Positions 44,903-53,731 of a DNA stretch of 64,000 nt are shown in pieces (the stretch's first letter is position 1; each line of letters opens with the position of its first letter). Position numbers and translations under genes: made by a program. The stretch spans positions 3,478,501 to 3,542,500 of the forward strand of contig CP081098.1 of assembly GCA_025141015.1 (NCBI GenBank), given 5' to 3'. A model generated the notes under the pieces. The model worked only from the letters and a program-made list of their open reading frames with translations. It ran no database searches and was not told the origin of the DNA. The stretch is from Rhodobacteraceae bacterium M382 (GTDB lineage: Bacteria > Pseudomonadota > Alphaproteobacteria > Rhodobacterales > Rhodobacteraceae).

Positions 44903-45754
44903 TTAGCGTTTGTTTTTATTGAGAGTTCTTTCAAACAGGCTGACGCCGAATGACATGGTGACCGTAACCGCCAGATAGATCCCGGCCACCAGGAACCAGA
45001 TCTCGAATGCCATGAAGGTATCTGCAATCAGGTTCAAACCCGCAGTGGTCAGTTCAGATACCGCGATGACGCTGACAATTGCCGAATGTTTGATCAACGA
45101 AATGATCAACCCCGTGAGTGGCGGCAAAATCAGCGGCAGCGACTGCGGCACGATGATAAAGCGGTATTTGTCGGACAGGCTCAGGCCAATGGCGTCCGCG
45201 CCTTCGAACTGCCCTTTGTCGACCCCAATGATGCCGCCGCGGATGATCTCGGCAGCAAAGGATCCCTCAAAGAAGGCAAGGCACAGAACACCCGCCCAAA
45301 ACCGGTCGATCCCGAAAATTGGGGCAAGCACGAAATAGAACAGGAACAACTGGACCAGAAGCGGCGTGTTTCGGATCGCTTCGAGATACCATTTGGCTAT
45401 GAGCCGCCCCGCGATCGAATTGGATAGTCGCGCGAATGCGGTGACAAACCCGATGGCGATCGCAATAACGCCGGCAATCGAGGCCAGCTTTAGCGTTTGG
45501 ATCAAACCACGCACCAAAGGCCCCCAGATCACCTCGCCATCAATGACGCGATAAAAGAACGGCTCGACCCGGTACCATTGCCAATTGTACTCCATGGCAT
45601 CGGCACCGCGCCAAATCAGATATCCGATCACGGCGAACACGATGATCGCCTGGGCAATCTGCCAGAGAGTATGCGACAGCGCCCGCACGTCCAGACCAGC
45701 CTTTTCCCGCTGGCGCAAGTTCCGTGATGTCGCTGAAAGAACGCGTTCTTGCAT
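44903..45754 (-). CDS. Polar amino acid ABC transporter permease 1
   Basis: 283 residues, HisQ/GlnP-type permease with an EAA loop (EGADAIGLSLSDKYRFIIVP). GGAGG six bases upstream selects the ATG at 45754. It is the first gene of the transporter operon and is divergent from a LysR gene. Confidence 0.93.
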   Translation of the reverse strand: MQERVLSATSRNLRQREKAGLDVRALSHTLWQIAQAIIVFAVIGYLIWRGADAMEYNWQWYRVEPFFYRVIDGEVIWGPLVRGLIQTLKLASIAGVIAIAIGFVTAFARLSNSIAGRLIAKWYLEAIRNTPLLVQLFLFYFVLAPIFGIDRFWAGVLCLAFFEGSFAAEIIRGGIIGVDKGQFEGADAIGLSLSDKYRFIIVPQSLPLILPPLTGLIISLIKHSAIVSVIAVSELTTAGLNLIADTFMAFEIWFLVAGIYLAVTVTMSFGVSLFERTLNKNKR

Positions 45755-45841
45755 TTCGCCTCCATGGTCGATGCCAAAACATGTGAAGGAAGTATTGGTT
45801 TTCCGGTATAGCCCTGTCAATAAAAATTACCCTTCTTCATT

Positions 45842-45863
45842 CAAAAATATTATGAATTGCATA
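45842..45863. promoter_or_regulatory. Candidate LysR binding site
   Basis: CAAAAATATTATG (45842-45854) runs into TATGAATTGCATA (45851-45863), a T-N11-A box with partial dyad TATG...CATA. It lies in the divergent gap between the ABC operon and the LysR gene. Very similar words recur at 49054-49079 before the aminotransferase and deacylase genes, which supports a shared regulator. Confidence 0.5.
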
Positions 45864-45904
45864 TCAAGTTGTGTAATCTTGGGCGGAAAGGGGATAAAGG
45901 GTGC

Positions 45905-46795
45905 ATGAAAATAACCTTTCGCCAAGTTGACGCCTTCCGAACTGTCGTTTCGACAGGCACGGTCACCGAAGCCGCCGCAATGCTGGGAATCTCTCAGCCA
46001 GCGGTGAGTCGGCTGTTGTCTGATCTGGAAGCCGAAGTCGGATTCAAACTGTTTCAGCGCACGGGACGGGTTCTGGTCCCGACCGAAGAAGCGCGGCTGC
46101 TGGTGGAAGAAGTCCGCCAGGCGGTCAGCGGCATGGAACACATCAAGGAAACGGCCGTCGCTATTCGAAATTTTGGCCATGCGCGATTGACGCTGGTCAC
46201 AACCCCAACCTTTTCGACCCTGGTCGCCCCCAGCCTGATCGGAAAATTCGCACAGATGCGCCCCTCTGCGATGGTCAAGATGGAGATTGGCCCTGCTGAC
46301 GATGCGGTGGAATGGATGGTGTCCCAAAGCTATGATTTTGGCATCACCACCAGCGAAACCCAGAACCCGTCGTTCGACAGCCTGACCATCACCAATGATG
46401 ACGTGTATTGCGTGGTCCCCAAAGGGCACCCGCTTGCGGAAAAACGCATCGTAAAGGCGCTGGACCTGGCCGACGAAAACTTCATTTCCTACATCGCCAC
46501 GTCGCGGTTCCGCTTTGAAATCGACAACTTTTTTGAATCCAAAGGTGTAAAGCGGCGGCTCCAGTACGAGACCAGAACCACCGATGCGATCTGTCGCCTT
46601 GTGGCGGCGGGGCTGGGTGTGTCTGTCGTGGGCTCCAGCGAAGGGTATCTCAGATCCCTACCCGGCTGCGTCGCGCTGCCCTTTGCCGCGCCGTTGAATT
46701 TTCGGGCGGTGTTGATCTGGTCGAACCGTCGCCCGCTGTCGGCGATTGCCCAGGATTTCCTGGACATCGCCAAGGCGAACGTGGATATCCATTAA
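45905..46795 (+). CDS. LysR-family transcriptional regulator
   Basis: 296 residues with the classical helix-turn-helix (FRTVVSTGTVTEAAAMLGIS then QPAVSRLLSDLEAEVG). I chose the ATG at 45905; AAAGGG lies 4 bases upstream and the preceding residues are not conserved in character. It is divergent from the amino acid ABC operon and its stop overlaps by four bases that of the converging decarboxylase gene. Likely regulator of both transporter and catabolic genes. Confidence 0.93.
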   Translation: MKITFRQVDAFRTVVSTGTVTEAAAMLGISQPAVSRLLSDLEAEVGFKLFQRTGRVLVPTEEARLLVEEVRQAVSGMEHIKETAVAIRNFGHARLTLVTTPTFSTLVAPSLIGKFAQMRPSAMVKMEIGPADDAVEWMVSQSYDFGITTSETQNPSFDSLTITNDDVYCVVPKGHPLAEKRIVKALDLADENFISYIATSRFRFEIDNFFESKGVKRRLQYETRTTDAICRLVAAGLGVSVVGSSEGYLRSLPGCVALPFAAPLNFRAVLIWSNRRPLSAIAQDFLDIAKANVDIH

Positions 46796-47364
46796 CCCCG
46801 GTTCAGGGCCTCGCGAAAGCTTTGCCGCGCGGCTGCGCTGTGAATGTAATTGTAGTCCCGCGGGTATGGATCCCCGGGCACAATCTCCAGCACAGACATT
46901 TGTGGACCATCCGCGCCAAGCACCTCGGGCAACCCGTCCTCAAGGGCCCCGAGATCATCAAAACTGCGGGCTCCCGCATAACCTGCAGCCCTGGCCAGAC
47001 CTTCGAAATCCACCTTGTCCGCCCCTGGCAATGGATGCGCGCCATTCACTTCGTAAACGCGATTTGCCGCCAAAAAATGGTAAAGATTGTTGACGCCGGC
47101 ATTGGCAATCGTGACCAGTGTTCCCAGGTTCATGAGCAGACTGCCATCGCCATCCAGAACAAAAACACGCCGGGTTGGATTGGCAAGCGCCAGCCCCAGC
47201 CCGTGCGAGGACGCCTGCCCCATAGCCCCCACTGCAACATAGTTCAGGTCGCGCGGGTTGATCGCAAGCCAATCAAAACAGCTCTGATAGACAGCAACAA
47301 CAATGTCATCATTTTTTACGTGTGGAATCAGTGCCCTAAGGGCATCATCTCGGCGTAGGGTCAT
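46792..47364 (-). CDS. TPP-dependent decarboxylase, beta subunit (ComE/sulfopyruvate decarboxylase-like)
   Basis: 190 residues corresponding to the C-terminal, thiamine-diphosphate-binding domain of TPP decarboxylases. The motif GDGSLLMN followed about 20 residues later by NN (AGVNNLYHF) is the cofactor site. Split small subunits of this size are known for sulfopyruvate decarboxylase (ComDE) and phosphonopyruvate decarboxylase relatives. GGAGG lies 4 bases before the ATG and the start overlaps the alpha gene by four bases. With the HisC-like aminotransferase it would turn an amino acid into an aldehyde via its 2-oxo acid. Which amino acid is not settled. Confidence 0.85.
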   Translation of the reverse strand: MTLRRDDALRALIPHVKNDDIVVAVYQSCFDWLAINPRDLNYVAVGAMGQASSHGLGLALANPTRRVFVLDGDGSLLMNLGTLVTIANAGVNNLYHFLAANRVYEVNGAHPLPGADKVDFEGLARAAGYAGARSFDDLGALEDGLPEVLGADGPQMSVLEIVPGDPYPRDYNYIHSAAARQSFREALNRG

Positions 47365-47912
47365 AGTGCCTCCGGGGAACGGCCAATCAGAAAGATGTGG
47401 GGGCGCGACTGTGCATAGGCCTGCGCGATCGCGTCTGGAATATGCGCCACATCGTCGGGCTCTTCGATCAGGGAATGCGACAGTTCCATTGCGTCCAGAA
47501 CCGGGCGAATGATGCGCACACCATACGCGGCCGATTGATCCGGATGAACAGCCGGATCTTTGCCCTGCAGTCCCACCATCATGACAATCGGCAATTCATA
47601 ATCCACACCAATGGCGCGGATCGCGTTCAGCGAATCCATCAATCCGGTTTGCTGCATCATCAGAATGGCCCGCGTTCCATTATATGACATCGCCCCGCAA
47701 ATGCTGACGCCCTCGTCCTCCTTGCACACACGGGTAAGCCTAAAGTCCGGGTCCCGAGAGATCGGCCATAACAGGCCGTCGCTGGTCACAATATCCGGCA
47801 CCGCCACGATTTCGCGCAGGCCAGCCTGCTTGATCAGATTTATGATTTCAGCGCCTGACGGATGCGCAACCTGCGGCGCGTCTGTATTCAAAGCGGGTGC
47901 AGCAACCATCAC
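47361..47912 (-). CDS. TPP-dependent decarboxylase, alpha subunit (ComD/sulfopyruvate decarboxylase-like)
   Basis: 183 residues matching the N-terminal pyrimidine-binding domain of TPP enzymes. VCKEDEGVSICGAMSYNG carries the conserved glutamate and LMMQQTGLMDSLNAI is typical of the sulfopyruvate/phosphonopyruvate decarboxylase branch. It pairs with the beta subunit encoded next; both overlap by ATGA, and it in turn overlaps the aminotransferase gene by four bases. The three genes form one coupled unit. Confidence 0.85.
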   Translation of the reverse strand: MMVAAPALNTDAPQVAHPSGAEIINLIKQAGLREIVAVPDIVTSDGLLWPISRDPDFRLTRVCKEDEGVSICGAMSYNGTRAILMMQQTGLMDSLNAIRAIGVDYELPIVMMVGLQGKDPAVHPDQSAAYGVRIIRPVLDAMELSHSLIEEPDDVAHIPDAIAQAYAQSRPHIFLIGRSPEAL

Positions 47913-49003
47913 AAATCCCCTTTCAGAAACTCTGAAATCCCATCCAGCGTGGCTTGCATATCTGCCCTCTGTCCAATCGTGATCCGGATGTAATCCCGAT
48001 AGGCCGGCGACGCAAAACGGCGAATCGCGATCCCCTTGTGTCGCAGGAATTGATCCACGGATTCCGCCGATTTCTTTGGATCCGCAAACTTGACCAAAAT
48101 GAAATTCGCCTGACTGGGAATAACCTCGAGCCCCAGTTCTTCCAGCTGCTTGCTGAGCCAGCTTCGGTTCTTGAGGTTTTCATCATAGACGTATTTCAGA
48201 TGCTCCGTGTCCTCCAACGCGGCCACGGCCGCCGCTGCCGATGGGGAAGCCGCCGGAAATGTCACACCAATCCGGCGCACCGAGTCCACCACATCGTCTG
48301 GCCCGTAAAGCCAACCGACGCGGGCACCCGCAAGGCCAAAGATCTTTGAAAAGGTTCGGCACATGACAACATTGTCGGCCTCCTCCACCAGGACATGCGC
48401 AGGTTCGTAATCCGCGGCATCCACGTATTCCTCATATGCTGCGTCAATCACCAGCAAAACATTGTCGGGAAGGGCCGCGTGCAGGCGTCGCACCTCTGCT
48501 CCGCTCAGATAGGTACCCGCCGGATTCTCTGGATTCGCAAGATAAACGATGCGGGTCTTTTCCGTCACCGCAGCGATCATCCGGTCAACCGACGGCTTGA
48601 AGTTGTCATCGGCCACCGAAACCACATCCGCATCATTGGCATGGGCGTAATTGGGCACCTTAAGGTACCCATTGGCCGTGCGAACCAGCTCGGTATTTGG
48701 TCCCAGATAGGCCCGCGCCAAACGCGCCAACAGATCATCGGACCCCTGACCAATCGTGATCCGACGTGCATCCAGACCAAAGTGCGCGCCAATCGCTGGC
48801 GCAAGCAGGCGGTCAGGGTTCTCCAGATACCGCTCCAGATCGGACACCGCAGCGCAGGCAGCGGCACGTGCAAGAGGGCTGGGACCAAAGACGCTTTCGT
48901 TTGAGTTCACAAGAACCGCCGCCGGCGGAACCGCCTGATCAGCCCCGCCGATCATATGTGCCTTTATTCGTTCAATTCCTGGTTTTGCGCGCGCGACTGC
49001 CAT
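47909..49003 (-). CDS. HisC-like (class I/II) PLP aminotransferase
   Basis: 364 residues of the histidinol-phosphate aminotransferase family. VNSNESVFGPSPLA, the GQGSDDLLARLARA segment, NPENPAGTY, IDAAYEEY and the Schiff-base lysine in RTFSKIFGLAGARVG are all present. GGAGG lies 5 bases upstream of the ATG. Linked to decarboxylase rather than histidine-biosynthesis genes, it is more likely catabolic: amino acid plus an oxo acid to the matching 2-oxo acid, which the decarboxylase then shortens. Imidazole or aromatic side chains suit this family; cysteate is an alternative. Confidence 0.9.
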   Translation of the reverse strand: MAVARAKPGIERIKAHMIGGADQAVPPAAVLVNSNESVFGPSPLARAAACAAVSDLERYLENPDRLLAPAIGAHFGLDARRITIGQGSDDLLARLARAYLGPNTELVRTANGYLKVPNYAHANDADVVSVADDNFKPSVDRMIAAVTEKTRIVYLANPENPAGTYLSGAEVRRLHAALPDNVLLVIDAAYEEYVDAADYEPAHVLVEEADNVVMCRTFSKIFGLAGARVGWLYGPDDVVDSVRRIGVTFPAASPSAAAAVAALEDTEHLKYVYDENLKNRSWLSKQLEELGLEVIPSQANFILVKFADPKKSAESVDQFLRHKGIAIRRFASPAYRDYIRITIGQRADMQATLDGISEFLKGDL

Positions 49004-49043
49004 TCAGCCCTCCTGATCTGCATTTTCAATCCATCACACAAAT

Positions 49044-49080
49044 GCATAATTTTTGCAATTCACTTTCAAAAAAATTATGC
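49044..49080. promoter_or_regulatory. Divergent promoter region with inverted repeat
   Basis: Perfect 11-bp arms GCATAATTTTT (49044-49054) and AAAAATTATGC (49070-49080) enclose TGCAATTCA. It sits between the aminotransferase gene (minus) and the deacylase operon (plus). CAAAAAAATTATG here differs by one base from the 13-mer before the ABC operon, and TGCAATTCA also occurs there in reverse. A common LysR operator is the best reading. Confidence 0.55.
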
Positions 49081-49134
49081 TAGAAAGAATTGCGAACAGA
49101 AACCCGCATCTCGGCATCAGGAGCGTGAACAGGT

Positions 49135-50151
49135 ATGAAACGCAGCAAAAGCAGACTGTCATTGACTGTCGATCTGGCTCGGGACGGACGCCAGACAGGG
49201 GATCTGATGCTGCGATGGTCGGACAACACAAACCCGCTGGGGTATCATCCGGTCCCGATCATCAGCCTGAAAAATGGCGACGGGCCGGTTGTGATGATCC
49301 TGGGTGGCACCCATGGCGACGAATTCGAAGGCCCCGCAGCGATCATGCGGGTGCTGGCGCGCCTCTCTCACACCGACCTTTCGGGGCAGATCATTCTCAT
49401 TCCTGCCCTGAACGCACCGGCGTTTCAGGCCTCCTCACGGGTTTCGCCTTTGGATGGCGGCAATCTCAACCGGGCGTTCCCAGGCGATCCGGACGGCGGC
49501 CCCACACAGATGATCGCACATTTTGTCGAAACAGAGCTGATGCCGCGCTGTGATGGCGTGATCGACCTGCATTCCGGAGGCAAGGCCTCCTTCTTTCACC
49601 CCTGTGCGCTGGCCACCCGAACAGCAGATGATGACCTGTTTGACCGCAACCTTGCTCTGGCAAAAGCCTTTGGCTTACCCTTGATCTGGCAATTGGGGGC
49701 CAACAACGACAACCGATCGGTCAACTCTGCGGCAGAACGCGCGGGCGTTCCAATGATCGCGGCCGAGCTGGGCGGTGGCGGCGGCGTGGATCCGGATATC
49801 ACGTCAGACACCGAACTGGGATTGCTACGCTGCCTGACCCATCTGGGCGTTATCAATCAAAAGTTCCCGAACCCACCAGCCGCGCGCCGGGTCGAGATCA
49901 CATCGGCATCCCATTCGCTTTATGCGCCGTCAAACGGGTTGTTTGATCGCCAGATCCGCGCCGGTCAGAATGTAACTGCTGGCGCATTGGCCGGGCATTT
50001 CCACTTTCCTGGCGAACCCGACCGCGACTCTCTTGCGCTCAAGTTCCCGCACTCCGGACTGATCCTGGCACATTGCGCCCGTGGGTTGGTGCGCCGGGGC
50101 GAACTGTTGGCCCTGATCGCGACAGATGTCCCAGACGCCCCACCAACCTGA
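49135..50151 (+). CDS. DoeB-like deacylase (succinylglutamate desuccinylase/aspartoacylase family)
   Basis: 338 residues of the M14-like zinc hydrolase family. Zinc ligands H60 and E63 lie in GGTHGDEFEGP and H146 in DLHSGG; NLNRAFPG is also typical. Relatives remove acyl groups from N-acyl amino acids, for example N-acetyl-diaminobutyrate in ectoine breakdown (DoeB), N-acetylaspartate and N-succinylglutamate. It heads an eight-gene plus-strand operon with oxidative enzymes, so an N-acylated acid formed late in that pathway is a likely substrate. Ectoine is unlikely because no ectoine hydrolase gene is present. Confidence 0.88.
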   Translation: MKRSKSRLSLTVDLARDGRQTGDLMLRWSDNTNPLGYHPVPIISLKNGDGPVVMILGGTHGDEFEGPAAIMRVLARLSHTDLSGQIILIPALNAPAFQASSRVSPLDGGNLNRAFPGDPDGGPTQMIAHFVETELMPRCDGVIDLHSGGKASFFHPCALATRTADDDLFDRNLALAKAFGLPLIWQLGANNDNRSVNSAAERAGVPMIAAELGGGGGVDPDITSDTELGLLRCLTHLGVINQKFPNPPAARRVEITSASHSLYAPSNGLFDRQIRAGQNVTAGALAGHFHFPGEPDRDSLALKFPHSGLILAHCARGLVRRGELLALIATDVPDAPPT

Positions 50152-50218
50152 TCAGCACGACAATCCCCCCATCACGACAGGGCACCCGGACGAGATGAGC
50201 CACAAAGAGGTCAAGACG

Positions 50219-51679
50219 ATGCAAAACTATCAGCCCTATGTAGATGGGCGCACGATACCCTGGTCTGGTGCCTGGATTGACAGCGTGGATCCTGCCAATG
50301 GTCAGGTGTGGTCCCGTGTTGCCCGCTGTGGCGCGGATGAGGCAGATTTGGCGATCAGGTCTGCTGACAAAGCATTTCGCGAGGGTGCTTGGGCTGATGC
50401 AACTGCGGCTCAGCGGGCCGACATTCTGGACCGTCTCGCCGATCATCTGGAAGCCCATTGGCAGGTGCTGGTCGAACCTGAAGTGCGCGACAATGGCAAG
50501 CGCATCACCGAAGTGCGCGGGCAGTTTTCGGGTTTGCACAGCTGGTATCGCCACTTTGCCGCCGAGGCCCGCACGCTGACTGTTGAACCGCAGGCCAACG
50601 CCATTCCCGGTGTAACCAGCGCCGCACATCCGCAACCTTATGGCGTCGTGGTGGCGATCACGCCCTGGAATTCGCCGCTGATGATCCTGGCGTGGAAATT
50701 GGCCCCCGCTCTGGCCGCCGGTAACACTGTGGTTGTGAAACCGTCGGAAATGGCCTCGGCCTCCACCGTCGAATTTGCCCGGCTGGCGCATGAGGCCGGG
50801 CTGCCCGCCGGGGTTCTGAACGTGGTCACCGGATTAGGGCACGAGGTTGGCGAGGCATTGGTGCGCCACCCGCTGACCCGCAAGGTGACATTCACCGGAT
50901 CTGACTTTGGCGGCCGCAAAGTGGCCGAGGCCGCATCAGCCGGCGTGGTGCCCACCACGCTGGAGCTGGGTGGCAAATCAGCCCAGGTGGTGTTTGCCGA
51001 CACTGATATGGACAATGCGATCAACGGGGTTCTGTCGGGGATTTTCCTGTCCAATGGCCAAACCTGTGTGGCCGGATCGCGGCTGTTGGTCGAAGAGACG
51101 GTCAAAGACACCTTTGTCTCCCGCATCATTGAGCGCGCCCGCGCGCTGCGGCTGGGTGACCCGATGGATCCCGATACTCAGGTTGCACCGCTGGCCAACG
51201 AACCGCATCTGCGCAAGGTCCGTTCGATGATCGTGCAGGCCAAGGATGACGGGGCCACCTGTCTGCTGGACGGATTGGAAACGGCAGCGGGGCGGGACGG
51301 ATATTATGTCGGTCCAACGATCTTTGACGACGTCACCACAGATATGCAGCTGTGGCGCGAAGAGGTATTTGGCCCGGTTCTGGCTGTGACCAGCTTTGCC
51401 AGTGAGGCCGAGGCAATCGCGCTGGCCAATGACAGCGACTATGGGCTGGCTGGCGGCGTCTGGACCACGGATGCCGTCAAGGGCGCCCGGGTGGCCGATG
51501 CCATCCACAGCGGCACCATCTATATCAACCATTATCGCAGCGTTGACCCCGGCGCGCCTATCGGCGGCATCAAGCTGTCCGGTTATGGCCGCGAATTGGG
51601 GCCGGATGCGGTGAAGGACTTTTTGCAGGTGAAATCCATCTGGACCGGCACAGCCCCGGTTCCGGATCCATTTCCCTGA
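50219..51679 (+). CDS. NAD(P)-dependent aldehyde dehydrogenase
   Basis: 486 residues of the ALDH superfamily with general base glutamate in TLELGGKSAQ and nucleophilic cysteine in NGQTCVAGSR; GSDFGG is the cofactor turn. I prefer the ATG at 50219 (MQNYQPYVDG), with AGAGG 8 bases upstream; in-frame ATGs at 50195 and 50126 add poorly conserved residues, the latter overlapping the deacylase gene. By position it should oxidise the aldehyde released by the TPP decarboxylase on the divergent unit. Confidence 0.92.
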   Translation: MQNYQPYVDGRTIPWSGAWIDSVDPANGQVWSRVARCGADEADLAIRSADKAFREGAWADATAAQRADILDRLADHLEAHWQVLVEPEVRDNGKRITEVRGQFSGLHSWYRHFAAEARTLTVEPQANAIPGVTSAAHPQPYGVVVAITPWNSPLMILAWKLAPALAAGNTVVVKPSEMASASTVEFARLAHEAGLPAGVLNVVTGLGHEVGEALVRHPLTRKVTFTGSDFGGRKVAEAASAGVVPTTLELGGKSAQVVFADTDMDNAINGVLSGIFLSNGQTCVAGSRLLVEETVKDTFVSRIIERARALRLGDPMDPDTQVAPLANEPHLRKVRSMIVQAKDDGATCLLDGLETAAGRDGYYVGPTIFDDVTTDMQLWREEVFGPVLAVTSFASEAEAIALANDSDYGLAGGVWTTDAVKGARVADAIHSGTIYINHYRSVDPGAPIGGIKLSGYGRELGPDAVKDFLQVKSIWTGTAPVPDPFP

Positions 51680-51746
51680 CCGCCAAACACGCCTGAACAC
51701 GCGCGAACACAGACACATAAAGACAAAGACGACATCGGAGGACCCC

Positions 51747-53105
51747 ATGAACGAGACATTCAAAGCGCCCGAAGGCGACTTTCGCGGCCATGACCAGCAA
51801 TCGGTCTGGTCCCAGCAACCCGATCCCGAGCTGAGCGAAGTTGGCCCCGGCACGGATTGCGGCGAATATATGCGCAGGTTCTGGATGCCGGTGGCAATGA
51901 CCGATCAAATCGGCGATCTGCCCTATCGCATCCGCATCCTGGGCGAAGATCTGGTGCTGTTTCGTGAAACCGGCGAAGGTCGGTTGGGGTTGACCCACCT
52001 GCATTGCGCGCATCGCAACATGAGCCTGGAGTTTGGCATCATCGAACCCGGCGGCATTCGCTGTTCCTATCACGGCTGGAAATACGGTCTGGACGGCACG
52101 ATCAAGGAAACCCCCTGTGAACCTGTGGCCTCGCAGGTCAAGAAGAAAGCCTGTCTGGGTGCCTATCCGGTGATCGAATACAAAGGGTTGGCCTTTGCCT
52201 ATATGGGGCCGCGCGATCAGCAACCGCCGTTCCCGGTGATGGATACCTTTGACGAAGACGGCGATGAAATGTTGCCGTCGCTGATCAAATCCCCCTGCAA
52301 CTGGCTGCAGGTGATGGAAAACGCCTGGGACCCCTTTCACGTGGTCTATCTGCACACGCTGGCCGCGCGGGTGCAGTTCCATGAGAGCTTTGCCCATATG
52401 CCGATGATCGAATTCCACGAGGCCAAATTCGGGGAGTTTTATACCAATGTGCGCCGCGACGGGGATTTTGTCTGGCTGCGGATTCACGACCATATGATGC
52501 CTTCGTTCACCCAGAATGGCGCGCATTTCCCGGTGCCCGATCGTGAACGTTACTTTGGCCGCTGTGGTCTGACCCGTTGGGTGGTGCCGATCGATGACAC
52601 CCACACACAGGTCGTGACCTGGCGCCATTTCCGCGACGGCGACGACCCGCGCGGCCTGACCGACAAGTCCCAAGTGGGCTTTGGCAAAACCGATTTTTAC
52701 GGTCAGGACCCTGATCGCCCCTATGAAATGCGCCAGCGCGATCCCGGCGATTACGATGCCTGGGTCAGCCAGGGACCCAAAAACATCCACAGCCGCGAAA
52801 ACCTGTCCTTTACCGACCGTGGCGTGGCCAAGGTCCGGCGCATGCTGCGCAACGAAATCCGATCCGTTGCGGCGGGCAATCCGGTCAACCACCCCACTGA
52901 TGACTATGATGGTGTGTTGCCGACCTATGCCGGTGATACCGTGCTGCGCATCCCTGCACAGGACGGCCGTGATGATGGCGCGGTGCTCAAAGAAATCTCC
53001 TTTGCTGTCGCCGGTATTTTCAAGGATGGGGATGAACAACCCATCGAGACGCGCAAACAGTACATTATCGATGCGCTCAAGGCATATGAGGCGAGCTGGG
53101 CATGA
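51747..53105 (+). CDS. Rieske non-heme iron oxygenase, alpha subunit
   Basis: 452 residues. The Rieske cluster ligands are C87-A-H89 and C106-SY-H109; the mononuclear iron site shows N192-x2-D195-x2-H198-x4-H203 (MENAWDPFHVVYLH). The domain arrangement is that of the phthalate/vanillate-type oxygenases that work as alpha-only oligomers. GGAGG lies 5 bases upstream. A [2Fe-2S] ferredoxin gene ends the same operon, but no reductase gene is present. It would hydroxylate a ring or demethylate; the operon suggests the acid made by the aldehyde dehydrogenase as target. Confidence 0.92.
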   Translation: MNETFKAPEGDFRGHDQQSVWSQQPDPELSEVGPGTDCGEYMRRFWMPVAMTDQIGDLPYRIRILGEDLVLFRETGEGRLGLTHLHCAHRNMSLEFGIIEPGGIRCSYHGWKYGLDGTIKETPCEPVASQVKKKACLGAYPVIEYKGLAFAYMGPRDQQPPFPVMDTFDEDGDEMLPSLIKSPCNWLQVMENAWDPFHVVYLHTLAARVQFHESFAHMPMIEFHEAKFGEFYTNVRRDGDFVWLRIHDHMMPSFTQNGAHFPVPDRERYFGRCGLTRWVVPIDDTHTQVVTWRHFRDGDDPRGLTDKSQVGFGKTDFYGQDPDRPYEMRQRDPGDYDAWVSQGPKNIHSRENLSFTDRGVAKVRRMLRNEIRSVAAGNPVNHPTDDYDGVLPTYAGDTVLRIPAQDGRDDGAVLKEISFAVAGIFKDGDEQPIETRKQYIIDALKAYEASWA

Positions 53106-53731
53106 CACGAATTCCACACAACCCCGGTCGGGTCGACTGGTCGGGGGAAAACCCCGGTATCTATCTCAAGACCGACCCGGCAAACCCCCAATATGACACG
53201 CTGGCGCTGTTTTTTCGGGTGGTGCTGTCGCCTTATGGTCGCGGCAATGCCGCGATTGTTCTGGGCGCGCCGGATGAGGCACGCGGTTGGCCGCATGTGC
53301 CCAATCTGATCATGACCGACAACCAGCGTCTGATGCGCTGGATCGTCGATGGCTGGGTCACCAAAATGCCGACATTCATCGGCAAACCGGGTCTGGAGGC
53401 GATGACCTGGCTGGATTGCGACAGCGTCGAAAAACGTCCCGGAGATCTGAAGACCCGGTATTCCGAAACCCTGCGCGGGTCGGGTGTCACGCTGGAAATG
53501 ATCTGGCAGGACATGGGCCCGCCGCTGCCAGTCGAAGTGACCAAGGAAAACTCGGCCACCAAGGAACACGAGATGTATTCCGTGTTTCTCGAGGCCAAGC
53601 AGGCGCAGGTCAAACTCAACGGTACCGCCCTGCCCGGTCAGGTCGCGGACCGCCAGTTCTTTGGTCGCACCATGAGCACCGCCTTTCTGGCGTTTTCCGA
53701 AACCTGGGTCACACCGCAGGAGGGTAACTGA
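53102..53731 (+). CDS. Unknown protein, first of two paralogues
   Basis: 209 residues, not recognised. No signal peptide, membrane segment or cofactor motif is visible; it looks like a soluble beta-rich protein. Segments shared with the next gene are VDWSGENPGIYLK near the start, LALFFRV, SPYGRGN, RYSETL, MIWQDMGPP and FSETW near the end. Its start overlaps the oxygenase stop (ATGA) and its end abuts the second copy. Tight coupling to the Rieske oxygenase suggests an accessory subunit, chaperone or downstream enzyme of the same pathway; I cannot choose. Confidence 0.85.
   Translation: MTRIPHNPGRVDWSGENPGIYLKTDPANPQYDTLALFFRVVLSPYGRGNAAIVLGAPDEARGWPHVPNLIMTDNQRLMRWIVDGWVTKMPTFIGKPGLEAMTWLDCDSVEKRPGDLKTRYSETLRGSGVTLEMIWQDMGPPLPVEVTKENSATKEHEMYSVFLEAKQAQVKLNGTALPGQVADRQFFGRTMSTAFLAFSETWVTPQEGN

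Noticed and set aside
47909-49003. Histidine biosynthesis gene hisC
   Set aside because: No other his genes adjoin; coupling to a decarboxylase and divergence from catabolic genes point to breakdown.
49135-50151. Ectoine catabolism operon (doeB)
   Set aside because: No ectoine hydrolase, diaminobutyrate aminotransferase or ectoine transporter genes accompany it.
51570-53117. 515-codon minus-strand open frame opposite the Rieske oxygenase
   Set aside because: Antisense to a gene with intact Rieske and iron ligands; composition is that of a shadow frame.
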